A stretch of DNA of 64,000 nt from Mytilus galloprovincialis (GCF_965363235.1 NC_134839.1:95933743-95997742), one strand, 5' to 3'. Counted from the stretch's first letter, positions 12,643 to 22,570 are shown. Numbers and translations are program-made. The notes: generated by a model from the letters alone, not told the origin.

Positions 12643-15501
12643 CTATTCTAAAACTTTAGTGGCATCAAAATCTCGCAAATAAAACTTTGCGAATGTTGAT
12701 TCAACTGCCCAGTCGGCAGAATCTAGAATTGATTTCAAAGAAGCTCCCTTGTACAAAGCCCAACTTGGAGCTATAGCACGTGTGGAATGTGCATTTACTT
12801 TCATATTGTCATCATTATATGCTATTCTAATAGCCTGTACAATCCAACTTGAAATAGTTGCTGTTGATACCGGTTTGTGCGGTTCATTTATTCCCAGAAA
12901 AAGCTTAATTCTTTCTGATTCACTCAACTTTCCTCGAAAATTCTTAGTTTTATCCAAATAAACTGACAAAGCTCTTTTTGGATCTATTAAAGTTTTCTCT
13001 GGAAAACTGGGAACAAATAATTTTTCTCCAAAATGTTTTTGTCTATCTTGCTTGGCTAAGCCATGTCTTACAAAAGTAATACCCTTACTTTGAACTCTCA
13101 TTGACTTGTCATCAATACGGAGACTTTGCAAATCACTACATCTTCTGAATGTAGTTATGGCAACTAAAAACACTGTTTTTAAAGTTACATGCTTTAAATC
13201 AACTTCTTGCATAGGCTCAAAAGGTTTGTTCTCAAGAGCCAGTAACAATAATTCTAAGTTCCATTCAGGCAGAATTTTAACCTTAGGAGGTCTAGAATTA
13301 AAAACACCTTTGATAATTCTAACTATGTTAGGGTGTTGGCCGACAGGAAAATTTTGCACTGGAGGTAACACTGCAGATAACATAGATCGATAACCTGCTA
13401 TTGTCCTATATTGCAAACCAGAATGAAATAAATAAGCCAAAAAATCGGCAATCTGATTTAAATTTGCTGAATATGGATCAATTTGTCTCTCACCACACCA
13501 GCTATTAAACTTTTCGAATTTTGAGGAATAGTCCTTTTTTGTACCATCACGCCATGAAGCTGAGAGCAATGTTCTTGCTGATTCAGAAAATCCCTCTGTT
13601 TTAAAACGTCTGTCGAAAGAAGCCATGCTGTCAGATTTAATATTTCTGGATTTGGATGAAACATTTTCATTTTGGACTGAGACAACAAATTGTCCATTAC
13701 TGGTAGTCTTATTGGGCATGCTATCAGTAACTGTAAAATCTCTGTGTACCAGTGTCTCCTTGGCCACTGGGGCGCAATCAAGATAATCTGACAGTGGAAC
13801 AGCCTCATATATTGCAATATCCTTGGAATCAGACAAATTGGGGGAAACACATACGCGTACATGTTCTCCCAAGGAATTGTCAGAGCATCCAAGGCCAAAG
13901 CATTGGGATGAGGAATCCAAGTGCAAAAGATTTCTGTCTGGCAATTTTCCCATGACGCAAACAAATCTATCAAAGGAGTTCCCCATATCTGAAAAATCTG
14001 CTGCACTATTGACTTGTTCAGAGACCATTCTGTGGGACAAACCTTTTCCCGACTCAAATGATCTGCCAAAACATTCTTCTTGCCCATTATATGGGCTGCT
14101 TTCAATACTATGTTGTTTTGAATTGCTATCTGCCATAGCTCCCAAGTCAAGTAACATAAATTTGGTGACTTCGTCCCCCCTTGACGATTTATGTATTGCA
14201 CTACGCTTGTGTTGTCGCTCCTTATCAGAACACATTTTCCCTTCAAAATTTTCAGAAAATGCTGAACTGTCAAAGTTACAGCTTTCATTTCCAAACAATT
14301 TATGTGCCAAAGTTTCTGTTCTGAGTTCCAAACTCCCTGAAAAATCTGTTTTCCCATATGACCCCCATAACCTTTCATTGAAGCATCTGTCGTTATGGTC
14401 ACATTGATTTTCGGCAATTGCAAATATCGGCCTTTCAGCGTGTTGGCTGAATTTTTCCACCATAAAAGATGGGATTTCAGATGTTGTGTCAATGGAACAT
14501 GTGCCAACATATTTTTGCTGACTGGTCTCCAAAAACTTAACAAATGAAGTTGGATGGGTCTCATAAACAGACGAGCATTGGGAATCAATTCGATGCATGA
14601 TGCCATCATCCCCAAAATTTTCAAAAAATCTAGAGCCAAATTCTGACCTGAAAGCATTTTTTCTAGTAAAATCTGTAATTTTTCTATCCTTTCCATTGTT
14701 GGATAAACTAGGCCCTTGTCTAAATGAAAAACTCCCCCTAAGTAAGTTATCACTTGACTTGGAACTAGGCTCGATTTGTCTATGTTTATCATAAAGCCTA
14801 GTGAAACCAACAGATTGAGGCATTTCAGACGATCCTGAACTAATTGCTGTTGGTTTTGATTGACTATCAACCAATCGTCTAAATATACTGACATTCTGAT
14901 ATTTTGAGTTCTCAGATATGCAGCTACTACTGACACCAGTTTTGTAAAAATTCGAGGAGCACATGTTGGGCCAAAGCACATTGCTTTCCATTGATAACAT
15001 TGATTTGCTATGCAAAACCTCATGTACGGACGATGTTTCTGAAAAATTGGTACATGGAAATATGCATCGCTCAGATCTATTGAAATTGCCCAATCTTTTG
15101 GTTTCACTAGATTTATGACTTTGCTCATTGTGTCCATCTTGAAATGGACTTTCTTTAGATGTGCATTTAATGGTTTTAAATTTGTCACAGGTCTCATTTT
15201 CCCGTTTTTCTTTGGCACCAGAAATAGTGTACTGTAAAAACCTGTGAGAGATTCCGGAAAAAATACTTTTTCTATAGCATCTTTTTCTAATAAAGAATTT
15301 ATTTCTGCCAAAAATATATCTGCGTTTTTGTGAGATAGTATTGTTTTCTTGATGCCTGTCCATGCAGGTCTTTGAAGAAATTCCAGTTTGTAACCTTCCT
15401 CTATTATAGAAAGTACCCACTGATCTGTTATCATTTTCCAATTTTGAAGAAAATATTTTAGACGCCCCCCTACCGAAATCTCTGTACACATCATTAAACA
15501 T
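12643..15501 (-). CDS. DIRS tyrosine recombinase ORF
   Basis: A 952-residue open frame. The recognisable domain is its C-terminal third, from about residue 620: a SAM-like N-domain (LSASWRDGTKKDYSSKFEKF) and a tyrosine-recombinase catalytic region with the R (TTFRRCSDL), the H-x-x-R box (HSTRAI) and the terminal tyrosine (FAKFYLRDF). The N-terminal two thirds overlap the RT frame and have no domain of their own that I recognise. Extensive overlap of these two ORFs is a known DIRS trait. Function: strand exchange to integrate the circular DNA copy. Confidence 0.88.
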   Translation of the reverse strand: MFNDVYRDFGRGASKIFSSKLENDNRSVGTFYNRGRLQTGISSKTCMDRHQENNTISQKRRYIFGRNKFFIRKRCYRKSIFSGISHRFLQYTISGAKEKRENETCDKFKTIKCTSKESPFQDGHNEQSHKSSETKRLGNFNRSERCIFPCTNFSETSSVHEVLHSKSMLSMESNVLWPNMCSSNFYKTGVSSSCISENSKYQNVSIFRRLVDSQSKPTAISSGSSEMPQSVGFTRLYDKHRQIEPSSKSSDNLLRGSFSFRQGPSLSNNGKDRKITDFTRKNAFRSEFGSRFFENFGDDGIMHRIDSQCSSVYETHPTSFVKFLETSQQKYVGTCSIDTTSEIPSFMVEKFSQHAERPIFAIAENQCDHNDRCFNERLWGSYGKTDFSGSLELRTETLAHKLFGNESCNFDSSAFSENFEGKMCSDKERQHKRSAIHKSSRGDEVTKFMLLDLGAMADSNSKQHSIESSPYNGQEECFGRSFESGKGLSHRMVSEQVNSAADFSDMGNSFDRFVCVMGKLPDRNLLHLDSSSQCFGLGCSDNSLGEHVRVCVSPNLSDSKDIAIYEAVPLSDYLDCAPVAKETLVHRDFTVTDSMPNKTTSNGQFVVSVQNENVSSKSRNIKSDSMASFDRRFKTEGFSESARTLLSASWRDGTKKDYSSKFEKFNSWCGERQIDPYSANLNQIADFLAYLFHSGLQYRTIAGYRSMLSAVLPPVQNFPVGQHPNIVRIIKGVFNSRPPKVKILPEWNLELLLLALENKPFEPMQEVDLKHVTLKTVFLVAITTFRRCSDLQSLRIDDKSMRVQSKGITFVRHGLAKQDRQKHFGEKLFVPSFPEKTLIDPKRALSVYLDKTKNFRGKLSESERIKLFLGINEPHKPVSTATISSWIVQAIRIAYNDDNMKVNAHSTRAIAPSWALYKGASLKSILDSADWAVESTFAKFYLRDFDATKVLE

Positions 15502-15764
15502 GAGCCTACCTTTGAGTCAACTGTTGTTCTTTCTGGGGATCCGAAAAGACCCCCAGCTACTCTGACCAGCCTTGTTGGTCTTGTCCTTATTTGACTCTTT
15601 TGCAGGACCCTTATAGCCTTGATTGTCTCTTTGTGGCTGTCTCCCACTATTTGATGTCTTAGGCACATTGAACCTATTGTTATTTGAGCCTCTAGTCTTA
15701 TTGGCATTAACAATATTAAGCTCAACATTGAACTTGGGAGTTTTATTTTGCCAATCTCTGTCAA
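13458..15764 (-). CDS. DIRS reverse transcriptase / RNase H ORF
   Basis: A 768-residue ORF. The RT palm motifs are visible: LVPKKNGKMRPVTNLKPLN, then DLSDAYFHVPI and VYLDDWLIV (around residue 295). RNase H follows (TDASMKGYGG, then SDNTSVVQYINRQGG). Beyond it is the conserved DIRS C-terminal segment (LIDLFASWEN, then FCTWIPHPNALALDAL), of the DAM-methylase-like kind found in the DIRS1/PAT branch. It overlaps the recombinase frame downstream and the end of the gag frame upstream. Confidence 0.9.
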   Translation of the reverse strand: MTEIGKIKLPSSMLSLILLMPIRLEAQITIGSMCLRHQIVGDSHKETIKAIRVLQKSQIRTRPTRLVRVAGGLFGSPERTTVDSKVGSCLMMCTEISVGGRLKYFLQNWKMITDQWVLSIIEEGYKLEFLQRPAWTGIKKTILSHKNADIFLAEINSLLEKDAIEKVFFPESLTGFYSTLFLVPKKNGKMRPVTNLKPLNAHLKKVHFKMDTMSKVINLVKPKDWAISIDLSDAYFHVPIFQKHRPYMRFCIANQCYQWKAMCFGPTCAPRIFTKLVSVVAAYLRTQNIRMSVYLDDWLIVNQNQQQLVQDRLKCLNLLVSLGFMINIDKSSLVPSQVITYLGGVFHLDKGLVYPTMERIEKLQILLEKMLSGQNLALDFLKILGMMASCIELIPNARLFMRPIQLHLLSFWRPVSKNMLAHVPLTQHLKSHLLWWKNSANTLKGRYLQLPKINVTITTDASMKGYGGHMGKQIFQGVWNSEQKLWHINCLEMKAVTLTVQHFLKILKGKCVLIRSDNTSVVQYINRQGGTKSPNLCYLTWELWQIAIQNNIVLKAAHIMGKKNVLADHLSREKVCPTEWSLNKSIVQQIFQIWGTPLIDLFASWENCQTEIFCTWIPHPNALALDALTIPWENMYAYVFPPICLIPRILQYMRLFHCQIILIAPQWPRRHWYTEILQLLIACPIRLPVMDNLLSQSKMKMFHPNPEILNLTAWLLSTDVLKQRDFLNQQEHCSQLHGVMVQKRTIPQNSKSLIAGVVRDKLIHIQQI

Positions 15765-17172
15765 AATCTGCCCTTCTCTTCCTACCCTGACCTAGTTCAG
15801 GTAATAAATCATTCAATTGATCTTTTTGTTCCTTGCGCTTTTCAAGGCATGTCTTAAGACCATTCCCAAAAACACCTTCTCCTGATAGAGGCAAATATTG
15901 AGTTTTGTCTTTTATATCAGACAAATTCACAAGACCTGATTCATGTGATGCAGCCTTACGTCTGACTAAATGAAAGAATGCACCAGTCCTACCCGACTGG
16001 TCCAAAGACTTAGTTGACATTGAGAACAAATCTTTCACAATTTGACAACATGATTCTTTCTCTTCATGCTCTAAAGACGGAGAATTTTCAAGCTTCCCAA
16101 GCAGAGTACCCATTGTCTGTTGCATATACATGCCTGAAATCACATTCATTCGAGACGCCATTTGCCCTTGATATGAAAGTTTTTCAATTTGTTTTAAAGG
16201 CTGTGTATATAATTGCCTATGGCCAGTATCCCATGACTTTACTGCCTTTGGCCCATGATTCTTTCTCATCATTGGCTCTAGCAAGTCGTCCAGACTAGGA
16301 ACTTGCAAGAACTCTACAGCACTATCATGCACAGGAAAACAACTCCTGTATTCCTCTCTATAAGCGGAAAGTTTCTCTGGGTGCTGACACCGCCAGGAGT
16401 TTTCCAAAATAGTGACTTGTGCCTGATCCATAATCAACCCAACACTACCTTTATCATTGTTTGAGGCAATATCCTCACTAAACAATTCTGACAAAACATT
16501 ATGTCTAGTTATATTGTCTGAGCTTAACTCAACATCTTTGTTTACATCATTTGAAACAGATTTTAATTGTACATGTTTCATAAACCTTTCACCTTTTCTA
16601 GCAACACTACCTGTTGACTGCTCAAATCTAATTTCGCTCTCATTATCTGACTCATTGTCAGAGCGAATATCACCAAGTATATCCCTTTCTATCGGATTAA
16701 CATGAATAGAAATTTCCGACCTTGCGTCGAAATCTATATTCCTAGAAATTCTAGGAGAACCCAAATCCTCGTCTAGATTTGAAACTAGTGGAATGATGGG
16801 TCTAAGGGTGTCAGATCTGAGCAAACCTTGTGTTTCTCTATTCTGACCCCTTGAATCTGGATTAGTTTCAGATCTGGGCATACCTTGCGTATCCCTATTC
16901 TGAACTATACTCTCGTTATTTGCCCCTCTAACATTGGCTAACGACTGCATCATGCTAAATAATGTATCAAATTTACTATCAAAATTGTCTTGCAAACCTT
17001 GGATTTTCTTGTCATATTCCTGCTGCAATGCAGTTGACTTTGACGGCTTTTTCTTAGCCTTACCAGTGGTTTTGGTTCTGGACATATCTTTACTTGCCGG
17101 TAAAAAAGATGGCGTATCTTTGTTTACCTCCTCCGAATTCTCGTGCACCTCGAGATCGGATTCCATACTCAA
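15517..17172 (-). CDS. DIRS gag-like ORF
   Basis: A 551-residue hydrophilic protein in the first position of the element. The N-terminus is acidic then lysine-rich (TTGKAKKKPSK), followed by a probable coiled coil, a repetitive QNRDTQG / QNRETQG segment and a basic asparagine-rich C-terminus. There is no zinc knuckle, which is common for DIRS gag. The role is inferred from position and composition. Confidence 0.75.
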   Translation of the reverse strand: MSMESDLEVHENSEEVNKDTPSFLPASKDMSRTKTTGKAKKKPSKSTALQQEYDKKIQGLQDNFDSKFDTLFSMMQSLANVRGANNESIVQNRDTQGMPRSETNPDSRGQNRETQGLLRSDTLRPIIPLVSNLDEDLGSPRISRNIDFDARSEISIHVNPIERDILGDIRSDNESDNESEIRFEQSTGSVARKGERFMKHVQLKSVSNDVNKDVELSSDNITRHNVLSELFSEDIASNNDKGSVGLIMDQAQVTILENSWRCQHPEKLSAYREEYRSCFPVHDSAVEFLQVPSLDDLLEPMMRKNHGPKAVKSWDTGHRQLYTQPLKQIEKLSYQGQMASRMNVISGMYMQQTMGTLLGKLENSPSLEHEEKESCCQIVKDLFSMSTKSLDQSGRTGAFFHLVRRKAASHESGLVNLSDIKDKTQYLPLSGEGVFGNGLKTCLEKRKEQKDQLNDLLPELGQGRKRRADFDRDWQNKTPKFNVELNIVNANKTRGSNNNRFNVPKTSNSGRQPQRDNQGYKGPAKESNKDKTNKAGQSSWGSFRIPRKNNS

Positions 17173-17314
17173 AAATATATTTAAATTTTCAATTTAAACG
17201 ATATATTATAAAAACTTTGTTATCTAAAGAAGTCTTCAATAGAAAAAAAAAACTAAATTTCTAATGTTGTTGAAAAACTTTGCAGCGACGAGAACATCTG
17301 TTCGCTAGCTCGCA

Positions 17315-17513
17315 AAAATTAAAACTGATGAGAATACCTGTATATTTACCTGTAGTGGGGTGTATTACACAGGTAAGGTGATCGGACATCCTAGGGATGT
17401 TTTTATTTCTAGATCACCTAGATGTTTGCGATGAGAACTAGTTAACACGAATTATATTCTAATTTAATAAATGTCAATTTTCACTGGTAGGTATAATGAA
17501 TATTATTAAAAAT
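17315..17513 (-). repeat. Right inverted terminal repeat of the DIRS element
   Basis: Inverted partner of the left repeat, lying upstream of the gag-like ORF in element orientation; it would contain the promoter. The few sequence differences between the two ITRs indicate a recent copy. Confidence 0.88.
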
Positions 17514-18439
17514 TAAAGTTCTAAGCTGTTGGTCCAGATTTATGTCTTACAAGGATAGTTGGTAACATTTACTTGAAGAATTTTTGCATTTTTTTGTTTT
17601 TTTGAAACATGTTCAGAACCGGAAACATAATTTTGATAAGATATAAACTGCAGTGTAAATAAAATTGTGCAAATAAAGAGACCTATATTACTTAATTTGA
17701 GCTTATTTTATCCTCATAATGGAAAAGCAAGTTTCCTTCTAAAGACCTGCTGTAAATGCAATTTTCAGAAATAGTGCTTTATAAATGTTCATTTTTTCCC
17801 CCACCATACCTTAATATGAAATAACTCAAACTACTCCTCTAATCTTTCCATGAGTGATTTCCATCACTTTGATTTTCTCTCACCAGGACCAAAGTATTAT
17901 CACTTTGTACTGAGACTACTTTGTTATAGTAAGTAGTCTCATCTATGTAAGAACCTTATAAGGAACGTTTCTGAAGTTCTGCATGATTTGTTTTTATTTT
18001 CTTAAATCTGCTCTTGTAAAGAAAAATTAAATATACTTTTTCATATGGTTGCAATTTAAAATTTACTTCAGTTGTTGGTCTTTTTGGATTTTACAAAGGA
18101 ACAAGCTGGGAACAGTATATATAATATATAATGTTCCTGTGACAAGTGAAAACACCTGTAAAGATCTTCCCAGGAGTATATCAGGAAAGTTTGGTTTCAA
18201 TTGCTTAAATGAATCTTATTGTGACATTCTTTGGAAGTAATGTCAATTCGACCCCTTCTGTCCCTTGACTTTTAATCAGAAAAAAAACTACCTCGACTCG
18301 GGCGCATAGCTACGTTGCGTCAAAACGCCCGGGCGTGCACATGCATTTTGGAGGGGAAATATTTTGATCCAAATGAATTAAAGGGGGTGTTTAAAGCAGA
18401 CGAGCGATTGTAATGCTTTCTTCGATGACTCTTATTGAA
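17514..18439 (+). other. Intergenic sequence
   Basis: AT-rich, no gene recognised. A short GC-richer patch around 18295-18345 (CGGGCGCATAGC, CGCCCGGGCG) stands out in base composition but has no assignable function. Confidence 0.5.
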
Positions 18440-18690
18440 GACAAAAGTATGCATAACCTGTTGCACATGTGGCACCGTCGTGTTGCTCATGTAGGTAAAA
18501 ACTCGGTGATAGATCTAATTCGGTAGGTCAAATTTGACGAAAAGAGGACGAATAATGGTTACAACAATGGAACATGTCCGTCGTCATCTGTGAAACAGTC
18601 AACCAACTCGTGATAGCGATCTTAACATTTTTGAAGGGATGCTTTCAACTTCACCACTTGGAACTCTTGGTTTAACAGCTTCCTTGTAAA
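18440..18690 (-). mobile_element. Penelope-like retroelement 3' fragment
   Basis: On the minus strand this matches the downstream half of the copy at 53007-53640: shared blocks include AAACCAAGAGTTCCAA, TCACGAGTTGGTTGACTG, GACCTACCGAATTAGA and ACATGAGCAACACGACGG. Only the 3' portion is present, typical of 5'-truncated reverse transcription. It is degraded, with no usable frame. Confidence 0.75.
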
Positions 18691-18843
18691 TACAAATCTC
18701 ATTCTAGGAATTCGGACGTGATGGGAAATGCAAGTTCAAGTTCAAGTATCAACTGTTAGAACTGGGAGATATATACTCCATATGCAGGTTCTACCGGTAT
18801 GTTACTATGTAGAATTTGAAAGTTCACAACTGGGAAGCTGAAA

Positions 18844-19186
18844 TCATCTCTTACTGTCGAGCCTGCAACTTCAGAAAGCTCGACATAGTAAAGTCATCCG
18901 GCTAACTCCTTAAAATCTTTACATTTTAGAGAGTGGAAGACCTGGATGCTTCATACTTTGTATATAGAAGACTTATATTACGAAGTTCTCATCTGTCATA
19001 TGTCCATTGTCCTTGACCTCATTTTCATGGTTCAGTGACTACTTGAAAAAAAGATAAGATTTTGCGTAATGTTAATTTCTCTCTTATTATGAGTAATAGG
19101 ATAACCATTTTTCGAATGTGCGTACCTTGCAAGGTCCTCATACCGTCAGACAATTTTCATTTCAGGACCTCGACCTCATTTCATGG
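18844..19186 (+). repeat. Dispersed 'GACCTCATTTTCATGGTTCA' repeat, first part
   Basis: Contains GAGAGTGGAAGACCTGGATG, GTCATATGTCCATTGTCC and TTGACCTCATTTTCATGG, which recur at 22571-22780 and 24463-24910. It is a common interspersed family in this window with no coding content. It is interrupted by the SINE-like segment that follows. Confidence 0.7.
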
Positions 19187-19312
19187 ATTCCTATCGAAGG
19201 TCGGTGGTTTTCTCCGGGCACTCCGGCTTTCTCCACCAATAAAAACTAACCGCCACGAAATAGCCTAAATGCGGTGCTTTAAAGTGGCGTTAAAACACCA
19301 AAAATCAAATAA
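19187..19312 (+). mobile_element. SINE-like tail segment
   Basis: Starts GGTCGGTGGTTTTCTCCGGG with TCCGGCTTTCTCCACC, and ends GGCGTTAAAACACCAAAAAT. This 'TTTCTCCGGG...TCCGG...CCTCC' block followed by a GGCGTTAAA-type tail is the arrangement seen at the 3' side of many mollusc SINEs. No A/B-box head is visible, so this is a truncated copy. Confidence 0.55.
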
Positions 19313-19700
19313 TTTCCATATCTCAGACACTGTAAGCAATAAGTAATAAGTCTTGTATATTTGGTGTATGGAAGGATTGTAAGGTGTACATGTCCAACTG
19401 GCAGGTGTCATCTGAGTGAACCATGACCTCATTTGCATGGTTCAGTAGTAATAGTTCAAATTTTTGTGATTTGGTTTCTTGGTCAAGTCTATAAGCAATA
19501 GGTCAACTTTATTTAGTGTATTGAATGATTGTGAGGTGTACATGTATTACTAGTTTGGTGTATATGACTTTGATCTCATTTTCTTGGATCATGTTAAGTT
19601 TTTGTGATAGTTGTAGTAAAGCTTTATATTTAGGACTGTCAACATAATATCAATGGTTAATGAAGAAGGCGAGACATTTCAGCGTGTGGACTCTTGTGTA
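19313..19700 (+). repeat. Dispersed 'GACCTCATTT' repeat, second part
   Basis: Resumes the family of 18844-19186, with GCAATAGGTCAACTTTATTT and TGAGGTGTACATGTATT, which recur in the 24700-24910 stretch. The SINE-like segment lies between the two parts. Confidence 0.6.
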
Positions 19701-19904
19701 GTATTAAGTTTTGTTCTCAACCGACCAAGTAAAACTGTATGTTGCTGTTGAAGAATTTTTAATGACAGAAATGGTATCTATTTCATCATTCATGTAAACT
19801 TCAATTTGACCCTTACCTGGGGATGGGTTTCAAATGTGTTTTGTCATTAAAAAGGAAGGCATGTCAACTTTGAAAAGTGAAACAAGGCATCTACCGGGAA
19901 GAAC

Positions 19905-20040
19905 CGATTCTGCCCACAAAAAGACAATTCAAAAATAAACTCACACATTCCAGATTTAATTTCTGGGTGCCAGACGCGCGTTTCGTCCAGGAAAAGACTC
20001 ATCATTGACGCTTGAATCAAAAAGTTGGCCAAAATAAACT
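19905..20040 (+). repeat. Repeat with 'CCAGACGCGCGTTTCGTC' block
   Basis: Contains GCCAGACGCGCGTTTCGTCC followed by AAGACTCATCATTGACGCTT, a short block I know as highly repeated in mussel sequence. It lies within the minus-strand ORF 19847-20032, which is therefore not taken as a gene. Confidence 0.5.
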
Positions 20041-21329
20041 ACAAAATTACGGAAGGTTTTATCAAATACAGTTAAATGAATCTATTCATGGCCGTTAAGA
20101 GAAATTCCTAAAGTATTTTGAGAAAAAAAACCAGTTTGTTTATAATTATATGCATTGTATTTTTTTTTTACTTTTTGTAATTTGGATAGGCGTTTTAGTA
20201 TGTTACATTTTGTATAAATAAAAAAATGAGAATTTTAGAAGAATCGATATGAACATGCTTTTTGCAACTATTGCCCGGTTAGAGTACCTATTTTCATTTT
20301 TTAATTCATTAATGAATTTAAAAAACTCACCTTGCAACTTGTCTTCTCTATAGAAGAAAAATCCACGATCCGAGAACCAGATCTGTATGCGATCGCAAGA
20401 CATTAGGTAGCAATACACAGTTAGGAAAAAAACTTAAAATTGACACTCATAATTTTTAAACACCCTCTTTCCCCTCCTGTCTAACAAAGAAGGCTTTATA
20501 TGTGTGTTATGCATGTATATACTTTTAGAAAGAAAATCTTCCATAGATTTGATTTCTAATGGTCATAAGGGTGAAATATAATCCCTTTTGGGTGTAACCA
20601 TGGCAACAATCTGCATTTCTTAGATACAAAATATAGCAAAAAAGGGGGGTGAACATGTCACAAAAGTCTCCTAAATTTGGTCTAAAGGAAAATTTCAATG
20701 AATTACAGTGATACCTTTCCTGAATCCATAGGTTTATATCTATCAAGTGGTCCAAAAAAAATCATATGCTTTCCTGCTCGTTTTTCCATAAAATTGAATT
20801 GAAAAGATCGAGCGCAAAATCTTTGTTGATAAACACTACAATAATTTATGGACCTATGAACGGTACGGATAGGAAAATACGGACTGTCAATCATAGAAAT
20901 GGCCTATAAAACATGTTAAAATCAATCTAAATGTTCATATAAACCCACTAAGAAGGCTATATTATTCTTCAATTATCTAAAAATCAATTTTATTGTACAA
21001 AAACTTTCATATTTAAAAAATTCACAGGGGCCATAATGCGAAACTAAACTTCTAACTGTGTATTGCTACCTTACTTCTGTTACCATCAATTCATCTGCCT
21101 CGATCAACTGAATCATGAATGCCGTGTATATACATTTGTCTAAATCTATTCGCCCAAGAATATATTTAGATAAGAATTAACCAAATTATATACGGTAGCA
21201 TTCGGAGATAGAGGCAGCCAAGCTTTCGTCATAGCCATTGCGCGTACCTACATTGTTTCACTGAAACATTTCTGATCAATAAAAAAAATAGGTATAATTA
21301 AACTTTTAATCAATATCTTGCCTTCAATT
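20041..21329 (+). other. Intergenic sequence
   Basis: AT-rich 1.3 kb with several small ORFs on the minus strand (20203-20418, 20525-20755, 20703-20894), none with recognisable domains or composition. It includes the 3' flank of the minus-strand gene that ends at 21330. Confidence 0.5.
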
Positions 21330-22025
21330 CTAGCAGGTTGGTAAAGGTTCAGTTAATTCAAAAACTTTATGTTTGATACTTTGTATAATTAGTGGACTTC
21401 TGACCTGTCGTTGTATTAAGCGACTAGGACGTATCTGCTCTTTTTGCATTCTTTCAAGAGCTATCGTCTTTCCTCGTCCCATTTCACCCGCCTTTTTTAG
21501 TCTTATAACTTCCGTTTTGTTCCTAAGCTTCTCAGCCCTGATTGACACATTTTCTAAATATTCTTTATGTCGAAGCCTAGCTTCAAGAATGCGCTGCTCT
21601 GTTCGTCTTCCAGATTCTCTGAGTTTAACCTTATTCTTTGGTAACCAAATTTGTTTTTGCTCTTCACCATCTTCTGTTGGTTGTTTCTTTTGCCGTCCTC
21701 TTTCGGTTGTTTCACATGCTTTACAAATTTCTTCAAAAAATGCTTTTGACAAGTTTCCAGAAAATAATAGTTTAACCAGATACGGTGTTCCATACGACCA
21801 CAGATTCGAACTATCTGTCATCTGACGAGCATTGCTATTATTGGAGGAATACAACGACGACAATGTCGGGAATTTCTTCTTGAAATGTTTAACAGTTACT
21901 CGGAAATCTTCTTTAGTTTCTTGTATATTTGATGTCGGCTTTTTAAGATAAAATTTCGGTATACGTGGGGATGACGGTATAACCAGAGACGGCAAAGTCT
22001 GTACACATGCCGTCATACCAGTCAT
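21330..22025 (-). CDS. Unrecognised basic, helical protein (231 residues)
   Basis: A single uninterrupted ORF much longer than chance for this AT-rich DNA. The N-terminal ~110 residues are mixed (FYLKKP; SSLYSSNNSNARQMTDSSNL; SYGTPYLVKLLFSGNLS). The C-terminal ~120 residues are lysine/arginine/glutamate-rich and probably form long helices or a coiled coil (RRTEQRILEARLRHKEYLEN; ALERMQKEQIRPSRLIQRQV). There is no signal peptide, membrane segment or zinc motif, and no similarity to transposon proteins. Three methionines (residues 1, 4 and later) could start it; the first is assumed. A cytoskeletal or ciliary helical protein would fit the composition, but that is a guess. Confidence 0.6.
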   Translation of the reverse strand: MTGMTACVQTLPSLVIPSSPRIPKFYLKKPTSNIQETKEDFRVTVKHFKKKFPTLSSLYSSNNSNARQMTDSSNLWSYGTPYLVKLLFSGNLSKAFFEEICKACETTERGRQKKQPTEDGEEQKQIWLPKNKVKLRESGRRTEQRILEARLRHKEYLENVSIRAEKLRNKTEVIRLKKAGEMGRGKTIALERMQKEQIRPSRLIQRQVRSPLIIQSIKHKVFELTEPLPTC

Positions 22026-22143
22026 ACCAGATTACTTGATCCAATAACCAACAGAGGTCTGCATGCATTCGACTATGCGTCGTTGCTACGGATGTAACGT
22101 CACTGTGAAAGTAAAGATAACTCGCATTAACTTTAACGTCTTA

Positions 22144-22344
22144 TACTGTGGATTGATGTTTTTCGTGCGTAACAATTTTCGTGGATTGCAGAAATCATGC
22201 TGCTTTATGTGTGATTTCGTTGTTTTGCCAAAGCCTGCTTATAATCTTACTTTAAATTTGTACTTAAACATTATAATTCGTGGTTAACCTGTCCCCACGA
22301 AAACTACGAAAATTAATATCCAACGAATAATAATTGATCCATGG
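22144..22344 (+). mobile_element. MITE-like repeat ('TACTGTGGAT' family)
   Basis: About 200 bp. The left end is TACTGTGGATTGATG and the right end is AACGAATAATAATTGATCCA with TGG. Inner blocks AATTTTCGTGGATT and AAAACTACGAAAATTAATAT are inverted relative to each other. Related to 10600-10803. Non-coding; probably a small DNA transposon derivative. Confidence 0.6.
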
Positions 22345-22570
22345 ATATTAAATAAACAATGAGTGCAAACGCATAGTCAGCTATAAAAAGCCCCGAAATG
22401 ACAGATTTAAAATACAGCACTTATAACATACATAAACTGAAACGTCTACAACAAAGCAGTCTTAGACATAACTAAAACTATTCATTGATAAATTACCAGA
22501 TTATTATTGTTTATATGATGAGGTAAGGGAGCAACCATTTAACTTTAAAAAAAAAAGGGGGGGGGTGTTA

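Larger units (their letters stand above)
12023..17513 (-). mobile_element. DIRS-type tyrosine-recombinase retrotransposon
   Basis: About 5.5 kb, transcribed leftward. The parts in order are: right inverted terminal repeat, gag-like ORF, RT/RNase H ORF, overlapping tyrosine-recombinase ORF, internal complementary region, left inverted terminal repeat. DIRS elements integrate as circles using a tyrosine recombinase rather than a DDE integrase, and so make no target duplication. The ITRs (about 12050-12245 and 17315-17513) are nearly identical over ~190 bp. 12316-12427 is complementary to both outer edges, as expected of the DIRS circular-junction template. All three ORFs are open over long distances, so the copy looks whole or nearly so and probably young. 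Confidence 0.92.

Noticed and set aside
13823-14407. 194-residue plus-strand ORF inside the DIRS element
   Set aside because: It is antisense to the RT/RNase H and recombinase frames, with no domain of its own.
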